The position numbers and the translations under genes are program-made. Positions 9,217 to 18,256 of a stretch of 64,000 bases of DNA are shown piece after piece. The stretch is from Leifsonia sp. 1010 (GTDB lineage: Bacteria > Actinomycetota > Actinomycetes > Actinomycetales > Microbacteriaceae). The notes beneath the pieces were generated by a model. The model worked only from the letters and a program-made list of their open reading frames with translations. It made no database searches and was not told the DNA's origin. The DNA is taken from contig NZ_JAVDSL010000001.1 in NCBI RefSeq assembly GCF_031455295.1, positions 1,612,001-1,676,000 of the forward strand, in the 5' to 3' direction. How positions within the stretch are numbered: position 1 is the first letter of the stretch; each line of letters starts with the position of its first letter.

Positions 9217-10185
9217 TCAGCCCTCCGCGATCTTCAGCACGACCTTGCCGCGCGTGTGGCCGCCTTCAACGGCGCGGTGTGCCTCGGCGATCTGCTCGAG
9301 GGCGAAGATCTGGTCGACGTGCACGCGCACGTTCCCCGACTCCAGCAGGCGGGCGATGACCGCGAGCGTGCTGCCGTCCGGCGCGACCTTGTAGTCGGTG
9401 CCGCGAACTCCGGCGGCGGCCGCGTCCTCCGCGAAGGTGGGCCAGCTCCCGGTCGGCACGTTGACGATGAGGCCGCCGGGGCGCAGAACGGAGAGGGAGC
9501 GGGTGCCGGTGTCGTCGTGCACATTGCCGACCAGGTCGATCACCACGTCGGCGTCGTGCACGACGTCCTCGAAGCGGGTCGTCGAGTAGTCGATCACCTC
9601 GGCCGCGCCCAGGGAGCGCATCCAGGACGCGTTCGACCCGGAGGCGGTAGCGATGACGTGCGCGCCGAAATACGAGGCGAACTGCACCGCGAAGTGACCG
9701 ACGCCTCCGCTGCCCGCGTGGATGAGCATCCGCTGGCCCTCGTGCGCCTTGGCGACCTCGACGACCAAGCCCCACGCCGTCAGAGCGGCCAGGGGCGCCC
9801 CCGCGGCCTCGATATGGCTGAGCGTCGCCGGCTTGCGCACGACGCTCAGCGACGGCACCGAGATGTACTCGGCGAAGCTGCCGCCGAGGCGCGGCACCAT
9901 GACCATGCCGAAGACCTCATCGCCCGGACGGATGGGATGCGCGCTGTACGGCGACTCCACGACGACACCGCTGAAGTCGTGGCCGAGCACGGCGGGGAAC
10001 GCGTGGATGGCGTCGTAGATCCCGCGACCGGCCCGCGTCTTCGCGTCGATCGGGTTCACACTCGAGGCGACCACCTTGACCAGGAACTCGGCGTTCACGC
10101 GATCCGGGTAGGCGGTCTCCCCGATGCGGAGTGCCTCCGGGGCTCCCGCGGCGTCCAGAAGTGCGGCCCGCATGGTCTTCGGCAT
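9217..10185 (-). CDS. Zinc-free NADPH:quinone oxidoreductase-like (MDR superfamily)
   Basis: 322 residues. The N-terminal GroES-like domain contains VVASSVNPIDAKTRAGRG and FPAVLGHDFSGVV. The Rossmann part has MLIHAGSGGVGHFAVQFASY, the AxxGGVG nucleotide motif. It lacks the cysteine-rich lobe of zinc alcohol dehydrogenases, which places it with quinone oxidoreductase/enoyl-reductase types. It probably reduces quinones or activated alkenes with NADPH. GAGGGG lies upstream of the ATG at 10185. It is a single gene, convergent with the GNAT gene. Confidence 0.88.
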   Translation of the reverse strand: MPKTMRAALLDAAGAPEALRIGETAYPDRVNAEFLVKVVASSVNPIDAKTRAGRGIYDAIHAFPAVLGHDFSGVVVESPYSAHPIRPGDEVFGMVMVPRLGGSFAEYISVPSLSVVRKPATLSHIEAAGAPLAALTAWGLVVEVAKAHEGQRMLIHAGSGGVGHFAVQFASYFGAHVIATASGSNASWMRSLGAAEVIDYSTTRFEDVVHDADVVIDLVGNVHDDTGTRSLSVLRPGGLIVNVPTGSWPTFAEDAAAAGVRGTDYKVAPDGSTLAVIARLLESGNVRVHVDQIFALEQIAEAHRAVEGGHTRGKVVLKIAEG

Positions 10186-10406
10186 TCGTCATCCCCTCGT
10201 CGGTCTGCCGCTGCGTCGGCGCGGCGTCCCCTCAGTCAATCCTGCGCGTGCTTCACCGGTGTTACGGTCGGGTCACCAGATGTGAACAGTCTGTTTCGGA
10301 TACCCCCAGGCCGTTTCCCAGCGTCGCGCCGGTTAGGATGCTGCGACCCGGGGCGTGCGTCGCCCGCGGGTGCGGAACGACGACGGCCAGACCCGAGGAG
10401 CGACAG

Positions 10407-11171
10407 GTGCGACAACTGCTGCGGATCGCTCGCGAGCCCTTCGCCGTCCCCGTGCTTGCGCGCGGATGGCAGCGCGCCGTCCCCATCCTGCTCGCCATCG
10501 GCACCCTCTGCGTGCTCGGCGGGCTCGTCGTCATCTGGGCTGCCAGGCTGACGGTGCCGTATCCGGTCTACGTGAGTGAGCTGGGCGCGAAGGGCGCGGC
10601 GACGTCCGGCGCCTTCGCCGTCGCATTGCTCCTCATCGCGGGTGGCGGCTTCGCGATCGCCGTGGCGAGCGGCCACATCCGCTCGTCCGCACGAGTGCTC
10701 GACCGCTGGGCGCCTGCCGTGACGCTCGGGTTCGCGGCGGTGTGCTTCGTCCTCGCGTCGCAGGTCACGTGCACGGCGTACTGCCCGGTGCCGATCGTCG
10801 ACCCGAAGTCGACCGTGCAGGATCTGGTGCACACGGTGTCCGCCGTCATCGGCTTCGCGGCGGCGTGCTTCGCCATGCTGCAGGTGGGCTTCAGCCGGAA
10901 GCTCCCCCGCCTCTCCCGGCTGTCGCGGCTGAGCTGCGGGGCGGTCGCCGTGATCACGATCGTCGGCGGGCTGCTCGCCATCGTGCGCGTCGGCGCCGAC
11001 GTCGGTGCGTGGCTCGAACTGATCGGCACCACCGTCGCCGTCGGGTGGATCGCCGTCTACGCGGTGGCGCTGACCCGCATCCCGGTCGGAGTGGATGCGG
11101 AGGCCGAGCCGGACACGGCGGTCGCGGCGGGCACCGACACCGGCGCGGGCGCTCCGGCCGAAGTCGCCTGA
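10407..11171 (+). CDS. DUF998-family membrane protein
   Basis: 254 residues from GTG 10407, chosen for GAGGAG 6 nt upstream. It has six or so hydrophobic segments, starting AVPILLAIGTLCVLGGLVVI and including SGAFAVALLLIAGGGFAIAV. The conserved PYPVYVSELGA between helices 1 and 2 and the overall layout match DUF998 integral membrane proteins, whose function is unknown. A TAGGAT about 70 nt upstream may be its -10. The last ~115 nt, encoding an Ala/Gly/Thr-rich tail, overlap the 3' end of the convergent YqaJ gene, so one of the two tails is probably dispensable. Confidence 0.78.
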   Translation: MRQLLRIAREPFAVPVLARGWQRAVPILLAIGTLCVLGGLVVIWAARLTVPYPVYVSELGAKGAATSGAFAVALLLIAGGGFAIAVASGHIRSSARVLDRWAPAVTLGFAAVCFVLASQVTCTAYCPVPIVDPKSTVQDLVHTVSAVIGFAAACFAMLQVGFSRKLPRLSRLSRLSCGAVAVITIVGGLLAIVRVGADVGAWLELIGTTVAVGWIAVYAVALTRIPVGVDAEAEPDTAVAAGTDTGAGAPAEVA

Positions 11172-11884
11172 CGCAGGAGCTCGATCAGATCGGCCGCAAG
11201 GGCGACCAGCTTCGCGATCTCGGCCTCATCGCGGTCGACCCAGCGGCACTCCGGCTCGTCGCGCAGCGGGACGAAGCCGTCGTGCTGCTCCCAGACGAAG
11301 AGCGTGCGCTCGGCGCCGAGCACGTACTGCTGCCACCAGATCTGGCGGAGATACGGGCGGGGGATGCTGCGGAACGGCTTGTTCGTCGTCTTGATCTCGG
11401 CGAGTTCGAGCTTGCCGCCCGAGCGGGCGATCAGACCGTCGGGCGTCGCCAGATGCCGGCGGTCGCGTTCGGCGTGGAAGAGCAGATCGGAGGGCTCGAT
11501 CCCGTGCGTCGCGGCCACCCAGGCGGCGATCTCCGGCTCGCGCGAGCGGCCGTGCTGCGTGAAGACGTTGCCGCTGAACCCGGTGCCGTGCAGCTTGTCG
11601 TACGCGGCGGCACGGATGGATCGCGGGCTCGACAGTTTGGCGACGTCGGTGGCGGTGATGCCGCGGCTGCGCGCCCGCAGCCAACTCACGCGGTCGCTGG
11701 AACGCGCCACCACGCGTGCAAGATGCCCGGTCTGACCGGGGACGGCCGGGACCACCGGGACGGGAGCGGGCCGTGCCGGGCTCAGGTCCGCGAGGACGCC
11801 CGGCCGGTACAGGTCGGCGGTGCGGTACGGAGCGGAGTCGAGCACCTCTCCATTGTGCCGCGTCACGCCGACGCTCGCCGTCAC
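11057..11884 (-). CDS. YqaJ-family (lambda-exonuclease-like) nuclease
   Basis: About 275 residues. The core resembles the YqaJ viral-recombinase nuclease fold: SRGITATDVAKLSS, then QHGRSREPEIAAW, then HLATPDGLI (catalytic Asp), then LAEIKTTNKPF (E-x-K). The phage-type motif LRQIWWQQYVLG follows. Such 5'-3' exonucleases normally work with an annealase in phages, but none is nearby, and similar lone genes occur in actinobacterial chromosomes. GTG 11884 overlaps the upstream dehydrogenase stop by 4 nt (GTGA); GTGs at 11866 and 11845 are alternatives. The C-terminal ~45 residues are Ala/Ser/Pro-rich and overlap the DUF998 gene. Confidence 0.75.
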   Translation of the reverse strand: MTASVGVTRHNGEVLDSAPYRTADLYRPGVLADLSPARPAPVPVVPAVPGQTGHLARVVARSSDRVSWLRARSRGITATDVAKLSSPRSIRAAAYDKLHGTGFSGNVFTQHGRSREPEIAAWVAATHGIEPSDLLFHAERDRRHLATPDGLIARSGGKLELAEIKTTNKPFRSIPRPYLRQIWWQQYVLGAERTLFVWEQHDGFVPLRDEPECRWVDRDEAEIAKLVALAADLIELLRQATSAGAPAPVSVPAATAVSGSASASTPTGMRVSATA

Positions 11885-12924
11885 TCCACGCGCGTCGCCC
11901 CGAGTTGCCTCCGCGCTTCGTCGATCGTGGCCAGTGTGTCGACCGCCTCCGCGAGCGGGTGGAGCGGCGACTCCGTCCGGCCCTCGGCGACGAAGCGGGC
12001 GAGCGCTGCGGCCTCGTACGACATCCCGTCGCGGTGCGGCCGGCCGTACGGGTCGCGCCAGTGCGCGGCGAGGGTGCCGTCGCCGCGGAACACCCGCAGG
12101 CCGCTCGGTCCCCAGAACGGGCTGTCCGTCTCTACGCGGCCTTCGCTGCCGCTGATCGTCGCGAGCGACGGTGTGCCCGCCAGCAACGTGGTGCTCAGCA
12201 GTGCCTGACCGCCGCTCGCGGACGACAGCACCAGCGCCGCCTGCTCGTCCACGCCGGTTTCGGAAAGCGTTCCCGAGGCGATGATCCCGGCCGGGGCGCC
12301 GAGCGCGAACGAGGCCCACGACACCGTGTAGACGCCGAGGTCGAGCAGCGCTCCGCCCGCGAGCGCAGGGTGCCACAGCCGACTCGACGGATCGAACGGC
12401 GCCCGGCCCCCGAAATCCGCCGTGGCGATACGGATGTCTCCGAGCGCGCCGTCTTCCAGCAACTGGCGCACGATGTCCGTCTGCGGCAGGTAGCGCGTCC
12501 ACATCGCCTCCATCGCGAAGACGCCGGCATCTCGTGCCGCCGCGACGATGCGTCTCGCCTGGTCGGCGGTGACGGCCATCGGCTTCTCGATGAGGACGTT
12601 CTTGCCCGCCGCAATCGCGAGCAGGGAGTGCTCGAGGTGCTCGCTGTGCGGGGTCGCGACGTACACGACGTCGACGTCCGGGTCGCCGACGAGCTGCTCG
12701 TAGGAGCCGTACGCGCGCTCCACCCCGTGGGCGTCGGCGAACGCCTGCGCCCGCTCCGCAGACCGCGACCCCGCCGCCACCACCCGCTGGCGGGTGTGCC
12801 GATGAAGTGCGTCGGTGAAGTCGGCGGCGATCACGCCGGGACCGAGCACGCCCCACCGCAGCGGCGGGGCGTCGGCGGGGTCGGGATGGCGCGGCTGGGG
12901 AAGCGTGGACATCACGTCGGTCAT
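11881..12924 (-). CDS. Gfo/Idh/MocA-family oxidoreductase (dihydrodiol-dehydrogenase-like)
   Basis: 347 residues. The Rossmann motif is LRWGVLGPGVIAADFTDAL, and the family motif is AAGKNVLIEKPMAVTADQAR with the catalytic-region EKP. FAMEAMWTRYLP and GGALLDLGVYTVSWAS are typical of the trans-1,2-dihydrodiol/xylose dehydrogenase branch. It probably oxidises or reduces a sugar or cyclitol with NAD(P). GAGGAG lies 6 nt before the ATG. It is the first of four paralogous oxidoreductases in 8 kb, and its stop overlaps the nuclease start, so those two are co-transcribed. Confidence 0.9.
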   Translation of the reverse strand: MTDVMSTLPQPRHPDPADAPPLRWGVLGPGVIAADFTDALHRHTRQRVVAAGSRSAERAQAFADAHGVERAYGSYEQLVGDPDVDVVYVATPHSEHLEHSLLAIAAGKNVLIEKPMAVTADQARRIVAAARDAGVFAMEAMWTRYLPQTDIVRQLLEDGALGDIRIATADFGGRAPFDPSSRLWHPALAGGALLDLGVYTVSWASFALGAPAGIIASGTLSETGVDEQAALVLSSASGGQALLSTTLLAGTPSLATISGSEGRVETDSPFWGPSGLRVFRGDGTLAAHWRDPYGRPHRDGMSYEAAALARFVAEGRTESPLHPLAEAVDTLATIDEARRQLGATRVE

Positions 12925-13018
12925 GGAGGGCTCCTCGTGTTCGTACTTCGATGCTGCGGTCTCGATGTGCTCGGCGCCAGGCCGTGGGATCCGATGCTTC
13001 CGTAGGAGAAAAGGCTCA

Positions 13019-13100
13019 GGATCTCCGACGGACCGCGGCCTGGACGGAGATGCGAAGCGGATACGGCTGATTCTCCGACGGGAGGCCGCGGATCTCCGAC
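13019..13100. repeat. Three short direct repeats in the gap between ThuA-like and Gfo/Idh genes
   Basis: The 11-mer GGATCTCCGAC occurs at 13019-13029 and 13090-13100, with GATTCTCCGAC at 13069-13079. They lie upstream of the minus-strand dehydrogenase (start 12924) and could be regulator sites. Nothing else is recognisable in this 192-bp gap. Confidence 0.35.
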
Positions 13101-13116
13101 CGTTGCCGGGCTCGGC

Positions 13117-13851
13117 CTAGACCGGCTGCGGATTCGACACCTCGGGCGACTGGCGGGCGCCCTCCACCGGGGCCGCCCACTTCACGCCGTTGGCGAGCAC
13201 GCGGCGCACCTGGGGGTGGAAGTACACCGGGTACTCCTGGTCGCCGGGGCTGAAGTAGAAGATCTTCCCGCGCCCGCGAGTGAAGGTGACGCCGGAGCGG
13301 AACACCTCGCCGCCGGTGAAGGAGCTGATGAAGACCAGGTCGTCGGGCGTCGGGATGTCAAAGAACTCGCCGTACATCTCCTGGGCGTCGATGACGATGG
13401 GCTGCTCGACGCCCGCGGCGATGGGATGGGTCGGGTTCACGTTCCAGACCAGCTCCCGCTCGCCGCCCTCCGGGTTGCGCCAGCGCAGCGAGCAGGTCGT
13501 GCCGAGCATCCGGATGAAGATCTTCGAGAAATGGCCGGAGTGGAGGACGATCAGCCCCATCCCGCCGAGGACGTGACGGCGGACGCGCTCCACCACCTCG
13601 TCCGAGACGCGGTCGTGCGCGATGTGGCCCCACCAGAGCAGGACGTCGGTCTCGCCGAGCGCCTGCTCACTGAGCCCGTGCTCGGGGTCGTCGAGGGTGG
13701 CTGTGCGGACGGCGACCTCGTCGCCGAGCAGGTCGGACAGCCCCTCGGCGATGGCTCCGTGGATGCCGTGCGGGTAGATCGCGGCGATCTCGGGCTGGGT
13801 CGCCTCGTGGACGCCCTCGTTCCAGACGGTGACGCGCAGTGTCATGGTCAT
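13117..13851 (-). CDS. ThuA-like (glutamine-amidotransferase-fold) sugar utilisation protein
   Basis: 244 residues. It starts [20 protein letters not shown] and has [36 protein letters not shown] and [13 protein letters not shown], all hallmarks of the ThuA/trehalose-utilisation family. In rhizobia ThuA works with the dehydrogenase ThuB in 3-keto-disaccharide metabolism, but the chemistry of most members is unknown. It overlaps the upstream Gfo/Idh gene by ATGA, so the pair is translationally coupled, mirroring thuAB organisation. Confidence 0.88.
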   Translation of the reverse strand: MTMTLRVTVWNEGVHEATQPEIAAIYPHGIHGAIAEGLSDLLGDEVAVRTATLDDPEHGLSEQALGETDVLLWWGHIAHDRVSDEVVERVRRHVLGGMGLIVLHSGHFSKIFIRMLGTTCSLRWRNPEGGERELVWNVNPTHPIAAGVEQPIVIDAQEMYGEFFDIPTPDDLVFISSFTGGEVFRSGVTFTRGRGKIFYFSPGDQEYPVYFHPQVRRVLANGVKWAAPVEGARQSPEVSNPQPV

Positions 13852-14987
13852 GCTCCCTTCAGGGCGGTGTCGGCGGTTGCCGGGTTGGTCGCCGGGGACA
13901 GCCGGACCTCGGCACCGATGCGAGCGGATTCGTAGGCGGCGTCGATGACGCGCGCGCGGTCGAGGGCGAGCGAGCCGTCCCAGTTCGACCAGTTCGCCTG
14001 GTCGGCGACGTGCTCCAGGAAGGTCTCGACCACCGCGAGGTGGCCGCGGCCGGGGTCGGCCGTGACCGTGATGTCCTCGCTCTGCTCGCCGTCGCCGGTG
14101 AAGATCGTCAGCTCGCCGGACGGGGCGTAGTCGACGACGCGCAGGTCAGCGCCGCCCTCGGTGCCGTAGAGGGTGATGCCGAACTCGTCGCCCGCGGGGC
14201 GGTATGCGGCCCAGCTGGTCTCGATGACGATGGAGCCGCCGCCCTCCAGCCGGAGCAGGAGGCTCGCGAGATCTTCGACCTCGTACTCCGACCCGACGTG
14301 CTGCTTGGACGCGGCGGCGCCGCCACGACCGCGGACACCCAGCTCGGAATGCGTGACGGCCGAGACCGCCTCGACGCGCGGCTCGCCGAACAGATGGAGG
14401 GCGTAGTCGAGGACATGCACGCCGATGTCGATCAGCGGGCCGCCGCCGGCCATCTCGCGGTTCGTGAACCAGCTTCCGAGCGCGGGGATGCCGGCCCGGC
14501 GCAGCCAGACGGCGCGCGCGTGATACGGCCGGCCGATCTGCCCGTCGTCGATCGCGGCCTTCAGCGCCTCGATGTCTCCGCGACGGCGGTGGTTGAAGGC
14601 GACCTCCAGCACGCGGCCGGCGCGATGGGCCGCATCCACCATCGTCTGCGCCTCCGCCGCGGTGCGGGCGATCGGCTTCTCGCTGAGCACGTGGATTCCG
14701 GCGTCGAGGGCCCCGACGGCGATCGGCGCGTGAAGGAAGGTCGGCACGGCGACGCTGACGACGTCGAGGTCGCCCTCGGCGACGAGGTCCTTCCAATCGC
14801 GGTGCAGCCGCCTCACGCCGTATGTCTCGCCGAGCTCGGCACGGGGGCCGTCCTCCATGCCGGCGATGGCGACGAGCTCGACGCCGGGCAGGGCGGAGTA
14901 GGCCGCCATGTGCTGCTGTCCGGCCCAGCCGAGGCCGACCACTCCGGCGCGGAGGGGACGGTCGAGGGGTTCGCTCTGGGTGCTCAC
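13848..14987 (-). CDS. Gfo/Idh/MocA-family oxidoreductase (ThuB-like partner)
   Basis: 379 residues from GTG 14987, with AAAGGAG just upstream. The Rossmann start is [19 protein letters not shown], and the family motif is [36 protein letters not shown] and [20 protein letters not shown] mark the substrate domain. NAD(P)-dependent oxidation of a glycoside or sugar hydroxyl is likely. It is coupled to the ThuA-like gene and sits 80 nt downstream of the ROK repressor on the same strand. Confidence 0.92.
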   Translation of the reverse strand: MSTQSEPLDRPLRAGVVGLGWAGQQHMAAYSALPGVELVAIAGMEDGPRAELGETYGVRRLHRDWKDLVAEGDLDVVSVAVPTFLHAPIAVGALDAGIHVLSEKPIARTAAEAQTMVDAAHRAGRVLEVAFNHRRRGDIEALKAAIDDGQIGRPYHARAVWLRRAGIPALGSWFTNREMAGGGPLIDIGVHVLDYALHLFGEPRVEAVSAVTHSELGVRGRGGAAASKQHVGSEYEVEDLASLLLRLEGGGSIVIETSWAAYRPAGDEFGITLYGTEGGADLRVVDYAPSGELTIFTGDGEQSEDITVTADPGRGHLAVVETFLEHVADQANWSNWDGSLALDRARVIDAAYESARIGAEVRLSPATNPATADTALKGA

Positions 14988-15068
14988 GGCACTCCTTTCA
15001 GTGTGACCTTCGGGGGATTCGAATCGATTCGAGGTTGTGGGGGAGGCGGTGGATGTTTCGCCGCGGCG

Positions 15069-16259
15069 TCAGCGGAAGAGGGAGCGCGGCGTGCCCGCGT
15101 CGGGATCGAGCGCGCGCTGGATGACCATGATGGCCGCCCCGATCGCGCCGCCGGTCTCGCCGGAGCGCGACTGCGTGATGGTCAGATGCTGCGTCGCCAA
15201 CGGCGTGGACCGCTGGTAGACGACCTCGCGCATCCCGGCGAGGAGCTGCTCGCCGACGCGGGAGAGGCTGCCGCCGACGACGATCATCGACGGGTTCAGG
15301 AGGTTGACGCAGGTGGCGACGACCGCGCCGAGGTCGCGTCCGGCCTGCCGGATCGCGTTCTGAACGGCCGGGTTGCCCGTGCGCGCCAGGGCGACGACGT
15401 CGTCGCTGGTCTCGGCGGCGAGACCGGCTTCGGAGAGTGCCCGCGCGATGGCGGGCCCGCTCACCAGCGACTCGAGGTCCGCATCCTGCTCGCCGTGGCT
15501 CGGGGTGTCGCTGCCGAAGGGGACGCGGACGTGACCCAGGTCTCCGGCCGAGCCGAGCGCCCCACGCTGCAGGCGGCCCCCGCTGATGATCCCGGCGCCG
15601 ACGCCCGTCGCGACCTTGATGAAGAGCAGGTCGGTCTCATCCGGCCACATCAGTGCCTGCTCGCCGAGGGCGAGGAGGTTGACGTCGTTGTCGACGAGGA
15701 CGGGCACGTCGAAGACGCGACGGATGTATGCGGGGATGTCGAAGCGGTCCCAGCCGGGCATGATCGGCGGGTTCACCGGCAGCCCGGTGGAGTGCTCGAC
15801 CGGGCCGGGGACCCCGACGCCGACGCCGATCAGTTCCTCCGGCTGCCGCCCGCTCGCGATGTAGAGCTCGGACGCCGTCTCGAGCGCCCAGTCGAGCACC
15901 GGCTGCGGGCCGTCGGCGATATCGAGCCGACGCGACACGCTCGCCGTGATGTTGCCGGCGAGGTCGGCGAGGGCGACGACGCCATGCGTCGCGCCGAGGT
16001 CGATCGCGACGACGACGCGCGACTCGGGGTTGAAGCGGATGCGCGACGGAGGGCGCCCGCCGGACGACACGTCGTCGCCCGCTGGCGCGACGAGTCCCGC
16101 CGCCGTGAGCGTGTCGATCCGGGAGGCGATGGTCGAGCGCGCCATGCCGGTCAGCTCGGCGAGCTGCGCGCGGGTGCGCGGGATGCCGTCGCGCAGGATC
16201 GCCAGCAGCTCCGCGGCGTCTGCGGCGACGAGCACCGAGTCTCGCGCGCTGTCGGTCAT
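15069..16259 (-). CDS. ROK-family transcriptional repressor lacking the zinc motif
   Basis: 396 residues. The N-terminal winged helix is TRAQLAELTGMARSTIASRI (residues ~30-50). The sugar-kinase-like domain includes VVAIDLGATHGVVAL, GVGVGVPGPVEHSTG and VLVDNDVNLLALGEQ. The ROK signature CxCGxxGCLE is replaced by SHGEQDADLE, so all three zinc cysteines are gone. It has GDLGHVRV, normally next to the metal site. It is divergent from the isomerase operon and heads the thuA-like operon, so it probably represses both. The effector is unknown. No ribosome site is visible; TTCAAT 7 nt before the ATG suggests a possible leaderless start. Confidence 0.9.
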   Translation of the reverse strand: MTDSARDSVLVAADAAELLAILRDGIPRTRAQLAELTGMARSTIASRIDTLTAAGLVAPAGDDVSSGGRPPSRIRFNPESRVVVAIDLGATHGVVALADLAGNITASVSRRLDIADGPQPVLDWALETASELYIASGRQPEELIGVGVGVPGPVEHSTGLPVNPPIMPGWDRFDIPAYIRRVFDVPVLVDNDVNLLALGEQALMWPDETDLLFIKVATGVGAGIISGGRLQRGALGSAGDLGHVRVPFGSDTPSHGEQDADLESLVSGPAIARALSEAGLAAETSDDVVALARTGNPAVQNAIRQAGRDLGAVVATCVNLLNPSMIVVGGSLSRVGEQLLAGMREVVYQRSTPLATQHLTITQSRSGETGGAIGAAIMVIQRALDPDAGTPRSLFR

Positions 16260-16292
16260 AGAGGGTATTGAACCACAGTGCCGGTGGACTGC

Positions 16293-16353
16293 TCAAAGAT
16301 CGTCTGCATTTGATCGACTTTTGATTGACATCCGGCAGAAGTGGCACTTGAAT
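16293..16353 (+). promoter_or_regulatory. Promoter and possible ROK operator of the isomerase operon
   Basis: TTGACA at 16325-16330 and TTGAAT at 16348-16353 (17-nt spacer). Just upstream are two near-direct repeats, TTTGATCGAC (16309-16318) and TTTGATTGAC (16320-16329), in an AT-richer patch of the divergent gap. These are plausible regulator contacts; no binding data. Confidence 0.45.
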
Positions 16354-16405
16354 AGACCCACGCCATCCGGCGCCCTTCCACTCCATGAACTCGACGAGGA
16401 GAACA

Positions 16406-17149
16406 GTGTCGACGTCAAAAGTCTCCGTGCAGCTGTACACGGTCCGGGAGCTCCTGACCGAGGACACGGTCGGTACCCTCAAGCGGATCGCCGATATCGG
16501 GTTCACCCAGGTCGAGCCCTTCGCCTTCCTCACCTTCGGTGACGCGCTCCGGGAGGGCCTCGCCGAAGCCGGCCTCTCCGCTCCTACGACCCACCAGGGC
16601 TTCATCGGCGGAGACCTGGACGAGGTGTTCGGAGCCGCGAAGGAGCTGGGCGTCCAGACCGTCATCGACCCGTTCGTGGCGCCGGAGCGCTGGCAGACCG
16701 CGTACGACGTCGCGCAGATCGCCGACCAGCTGAACGCGGCGGCCGAGGTCGCGGCCCGCCACGGCGTCCGTGTCGGCTATCACAACCACGCGCACGAGCT
16801 CGAGAGCACGATCGAAGGCGTGACCGCGCTCGAGTTCTTCGCGGGCAAGCTCGCTCCGGAGGTCGTGCTCGAGGTCGACACCTACTGGGTCGCCGTCGGC
16901 GGAGTCGACCCCGTCGCGCTTCTCCCCAAGCTCGGCGACCGCGTCGTCGCCCTCCACATCAAGGACGGCCCCGGCACTACCGAGACCAAGGATCAGGTCG
17001 CTGTCGGTCAGGGTTCCCTCCCGATCGAGCAGATCATCGCCGCGGCGCCCGACGCGCTCCGTGTCATCGAGCTCGACGACTCGCGCGGTGACCGCTTCCA
17101 GGCGGTTGCCGACAGCTTCGCCTTCCTGACCTCGAAGGGCCTCGCATGA
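16406..17149 (+). CDS. Sugar phosphate isomerase/epimerase (xylose-isomerase-like TIM barrel)
   Basis: 247 residues from GTG 16406, preferred because GAGGAG lies 4-5 nt upstream; an ATG at 16385 has none. It begins KVSVQLYTVRELL and has RVGYHNHAHELE, VLEVDTYWVAVGG, ALHIKDG and RVIELDDSRGD, the metal-ligand strands of the AP_endonuc_2 TIM barrel (Glu, Asp, His, Glu). Family members epimerise or isomerise sugars and keto-sugars, and some cleave 3-keto-glycosides. It overlaps the next gene by ATGA and starts a four-gene operon. Confidence 0.9.
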   Translation: MSTSKVSVQLYTVRELLTEDTVGTLKRIADIGFTQVEPFAFLTFGDALREGLAEAGLSAPTTHQGFIGGDLDEVFGAAKELGVQTVIDPFVAPERWQTAYDVAQIADQLNAAAEVAARHGVRVGYHNHAHELESTIEGVTALEFFAGKLAPEVVLEVDTYWVAVGGVDPVALLPKLGDRVVALHIKDGPGTTETKDQVAVGQGSLPIEQIIAAAPDALRVIELDDSRGDRFQAVADSFAFLTSKGLA

Positions 17150-18243
17150 GCGGCGGGCGCGTGGGAGTCGGCGTCATCGGCGCCGGCGTCATCAGCAACC
17201 AGTACCTCGAGAACCTCACCTCGTTCCCCGACCTCGACGTGCGCTTCGTCGCCGACATCGATCTCGAGCGCGCGAAGGCGCAGGCGGACAAGTACGGCGT
17301 GCCGGGTTCCGGCACGGTGGAGGAGCTGCTCGCCGACGACGCCATCGAGATCGTGGTGAACCTGACGATCCCCAAGGTGCACGTCGAGGTGGCGCTGCAG
17401 GCGCTCGCCGCCGGCAAGAACGTCTGGAGCGAGAAGCCCTTCGCGCTCGACCGCTCCAGCGGTCGCGAGCTGCTCGAGGCCGCGCACGCGGCCGGGCTGC
17501 GGGTCGCCACGGCGCCGGACACGTTCCTCGGCTCCGGCATCCAGTCGGCCCGCCGTCTGATCGAGAACGGCGACATCGGCGCACCACTGACCGCGCTCAC
17601 GCTGATGCAGAGCCCGGGCCCGGAGTCGTGGCACCCCAACCCGGACTTCCTGTTCCAGGAGGGCGCGGGTCCGCTGTTCGACATCGGCCCGTACTACCTG
17701 ACCGCCCTCGTGCAGATGTTCGGGCCGGTCGCCCGGGTGAGCGCCAGCGCATCCCGCGCCAAGGAGACCCGCGTCATCGGCTCCGGACCTCGCGCAGGCG
17801 AGAAGTTCGCCGTCACCGTGCCGACCCACGTCAGCGCTCTCTATGAGTTCGAGAGCGGCCAGACGGCGCAGGCCGTGTTCAGCTTCGACTCCAAGCTCGG
17901 CCGCACCCAGTTCGAGGTGGCCGGTGTCGACGGCACGCTCGTCGTGCCCGATCCCAATACCTTCGAGGGTGAGCTCCTGGTTCACGGGGCCGACGGCATC
18001 GAGACGTTCCCCTCAACCGGAACGACCGACACGCGGGGTATCGGCGTGGTGGAGCTCGCCCGAGCCATCCGCGCCGGGGTCCCCGAACGCGCCTCCGGCG
18101 AGCAGGCCTACCACGTACTCGACATCATGGTCTCGACCATCGAGGCGGGGGAGTCCCGCACTCCGGTCGAGGTCGAGAGCACGGTGGAGGTGGCGCCGGC
18201 TCTCCCGGAGGACTGGGACCCGCGAGCGGCGACCCTGGCGTGA
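17146..18243 (+). CDS. Gfo/Idh/MocA-family oxidoreductase
   Basis: 365 residues. VGVGVIGAGVISNQYLENL is the dinucleotide-binding start, and GKNVWSEKPFALDRSSGREL carries the EKP motif. PDTFLGSGIQSARRLIENGD and GPLFDIGPYYLTALVQMFGP are typical of sugar or inositol dehydrogenases. It is second in the operon 16406-20474, coupled to the isomerase (ATGA) and 13 nt before the next dehydrogenase. Probably an NAD(P)-dependent step on the same substrate family. Confidence 0.92.
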   Translation: MSGGRVGVGVIGAGVISNQYLENLTSFPDLDVRFVADIDLERAKAQADKYGVPGSGTVEELLADDAIEIVVNLTIPKVHVEVALQALAAGKNVWSEKPFALDRSSGRELLEAAHAAGLRVATAPDTFLGSGIQSARRLIENGDIGAPLTALTLMQSPGPESWHPNPDFLFQEGAGPLFDIGPYYLTALVQMFGPVARVSASASRAKETRVIGSGPRAGEKFAVTVPTHVSALYEFESGQTAQAVFSFDSKLGRTQFEVAGVDGTLVVPDPNTFEGELLVHGADGIETFPSTGTTDTRGIGVVELARAIRAGVPERASGEQAYHVLDIMVSTIEAGESRTPVEVESTVEVAPALPEDWDPRAATLA

Positions 18244-18256
18244 CGGGAGCGGAGCG

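Noticed and set aside
11057-12856. A single 599-codon minus-strand frame that would extend the YqaJ protein through the dehydrogenase gene
   Set aside because: The upstream half lies out of frame inside a conserved Gfo/Idh gene; the nuclease domain is complete when started near 11884 or later.
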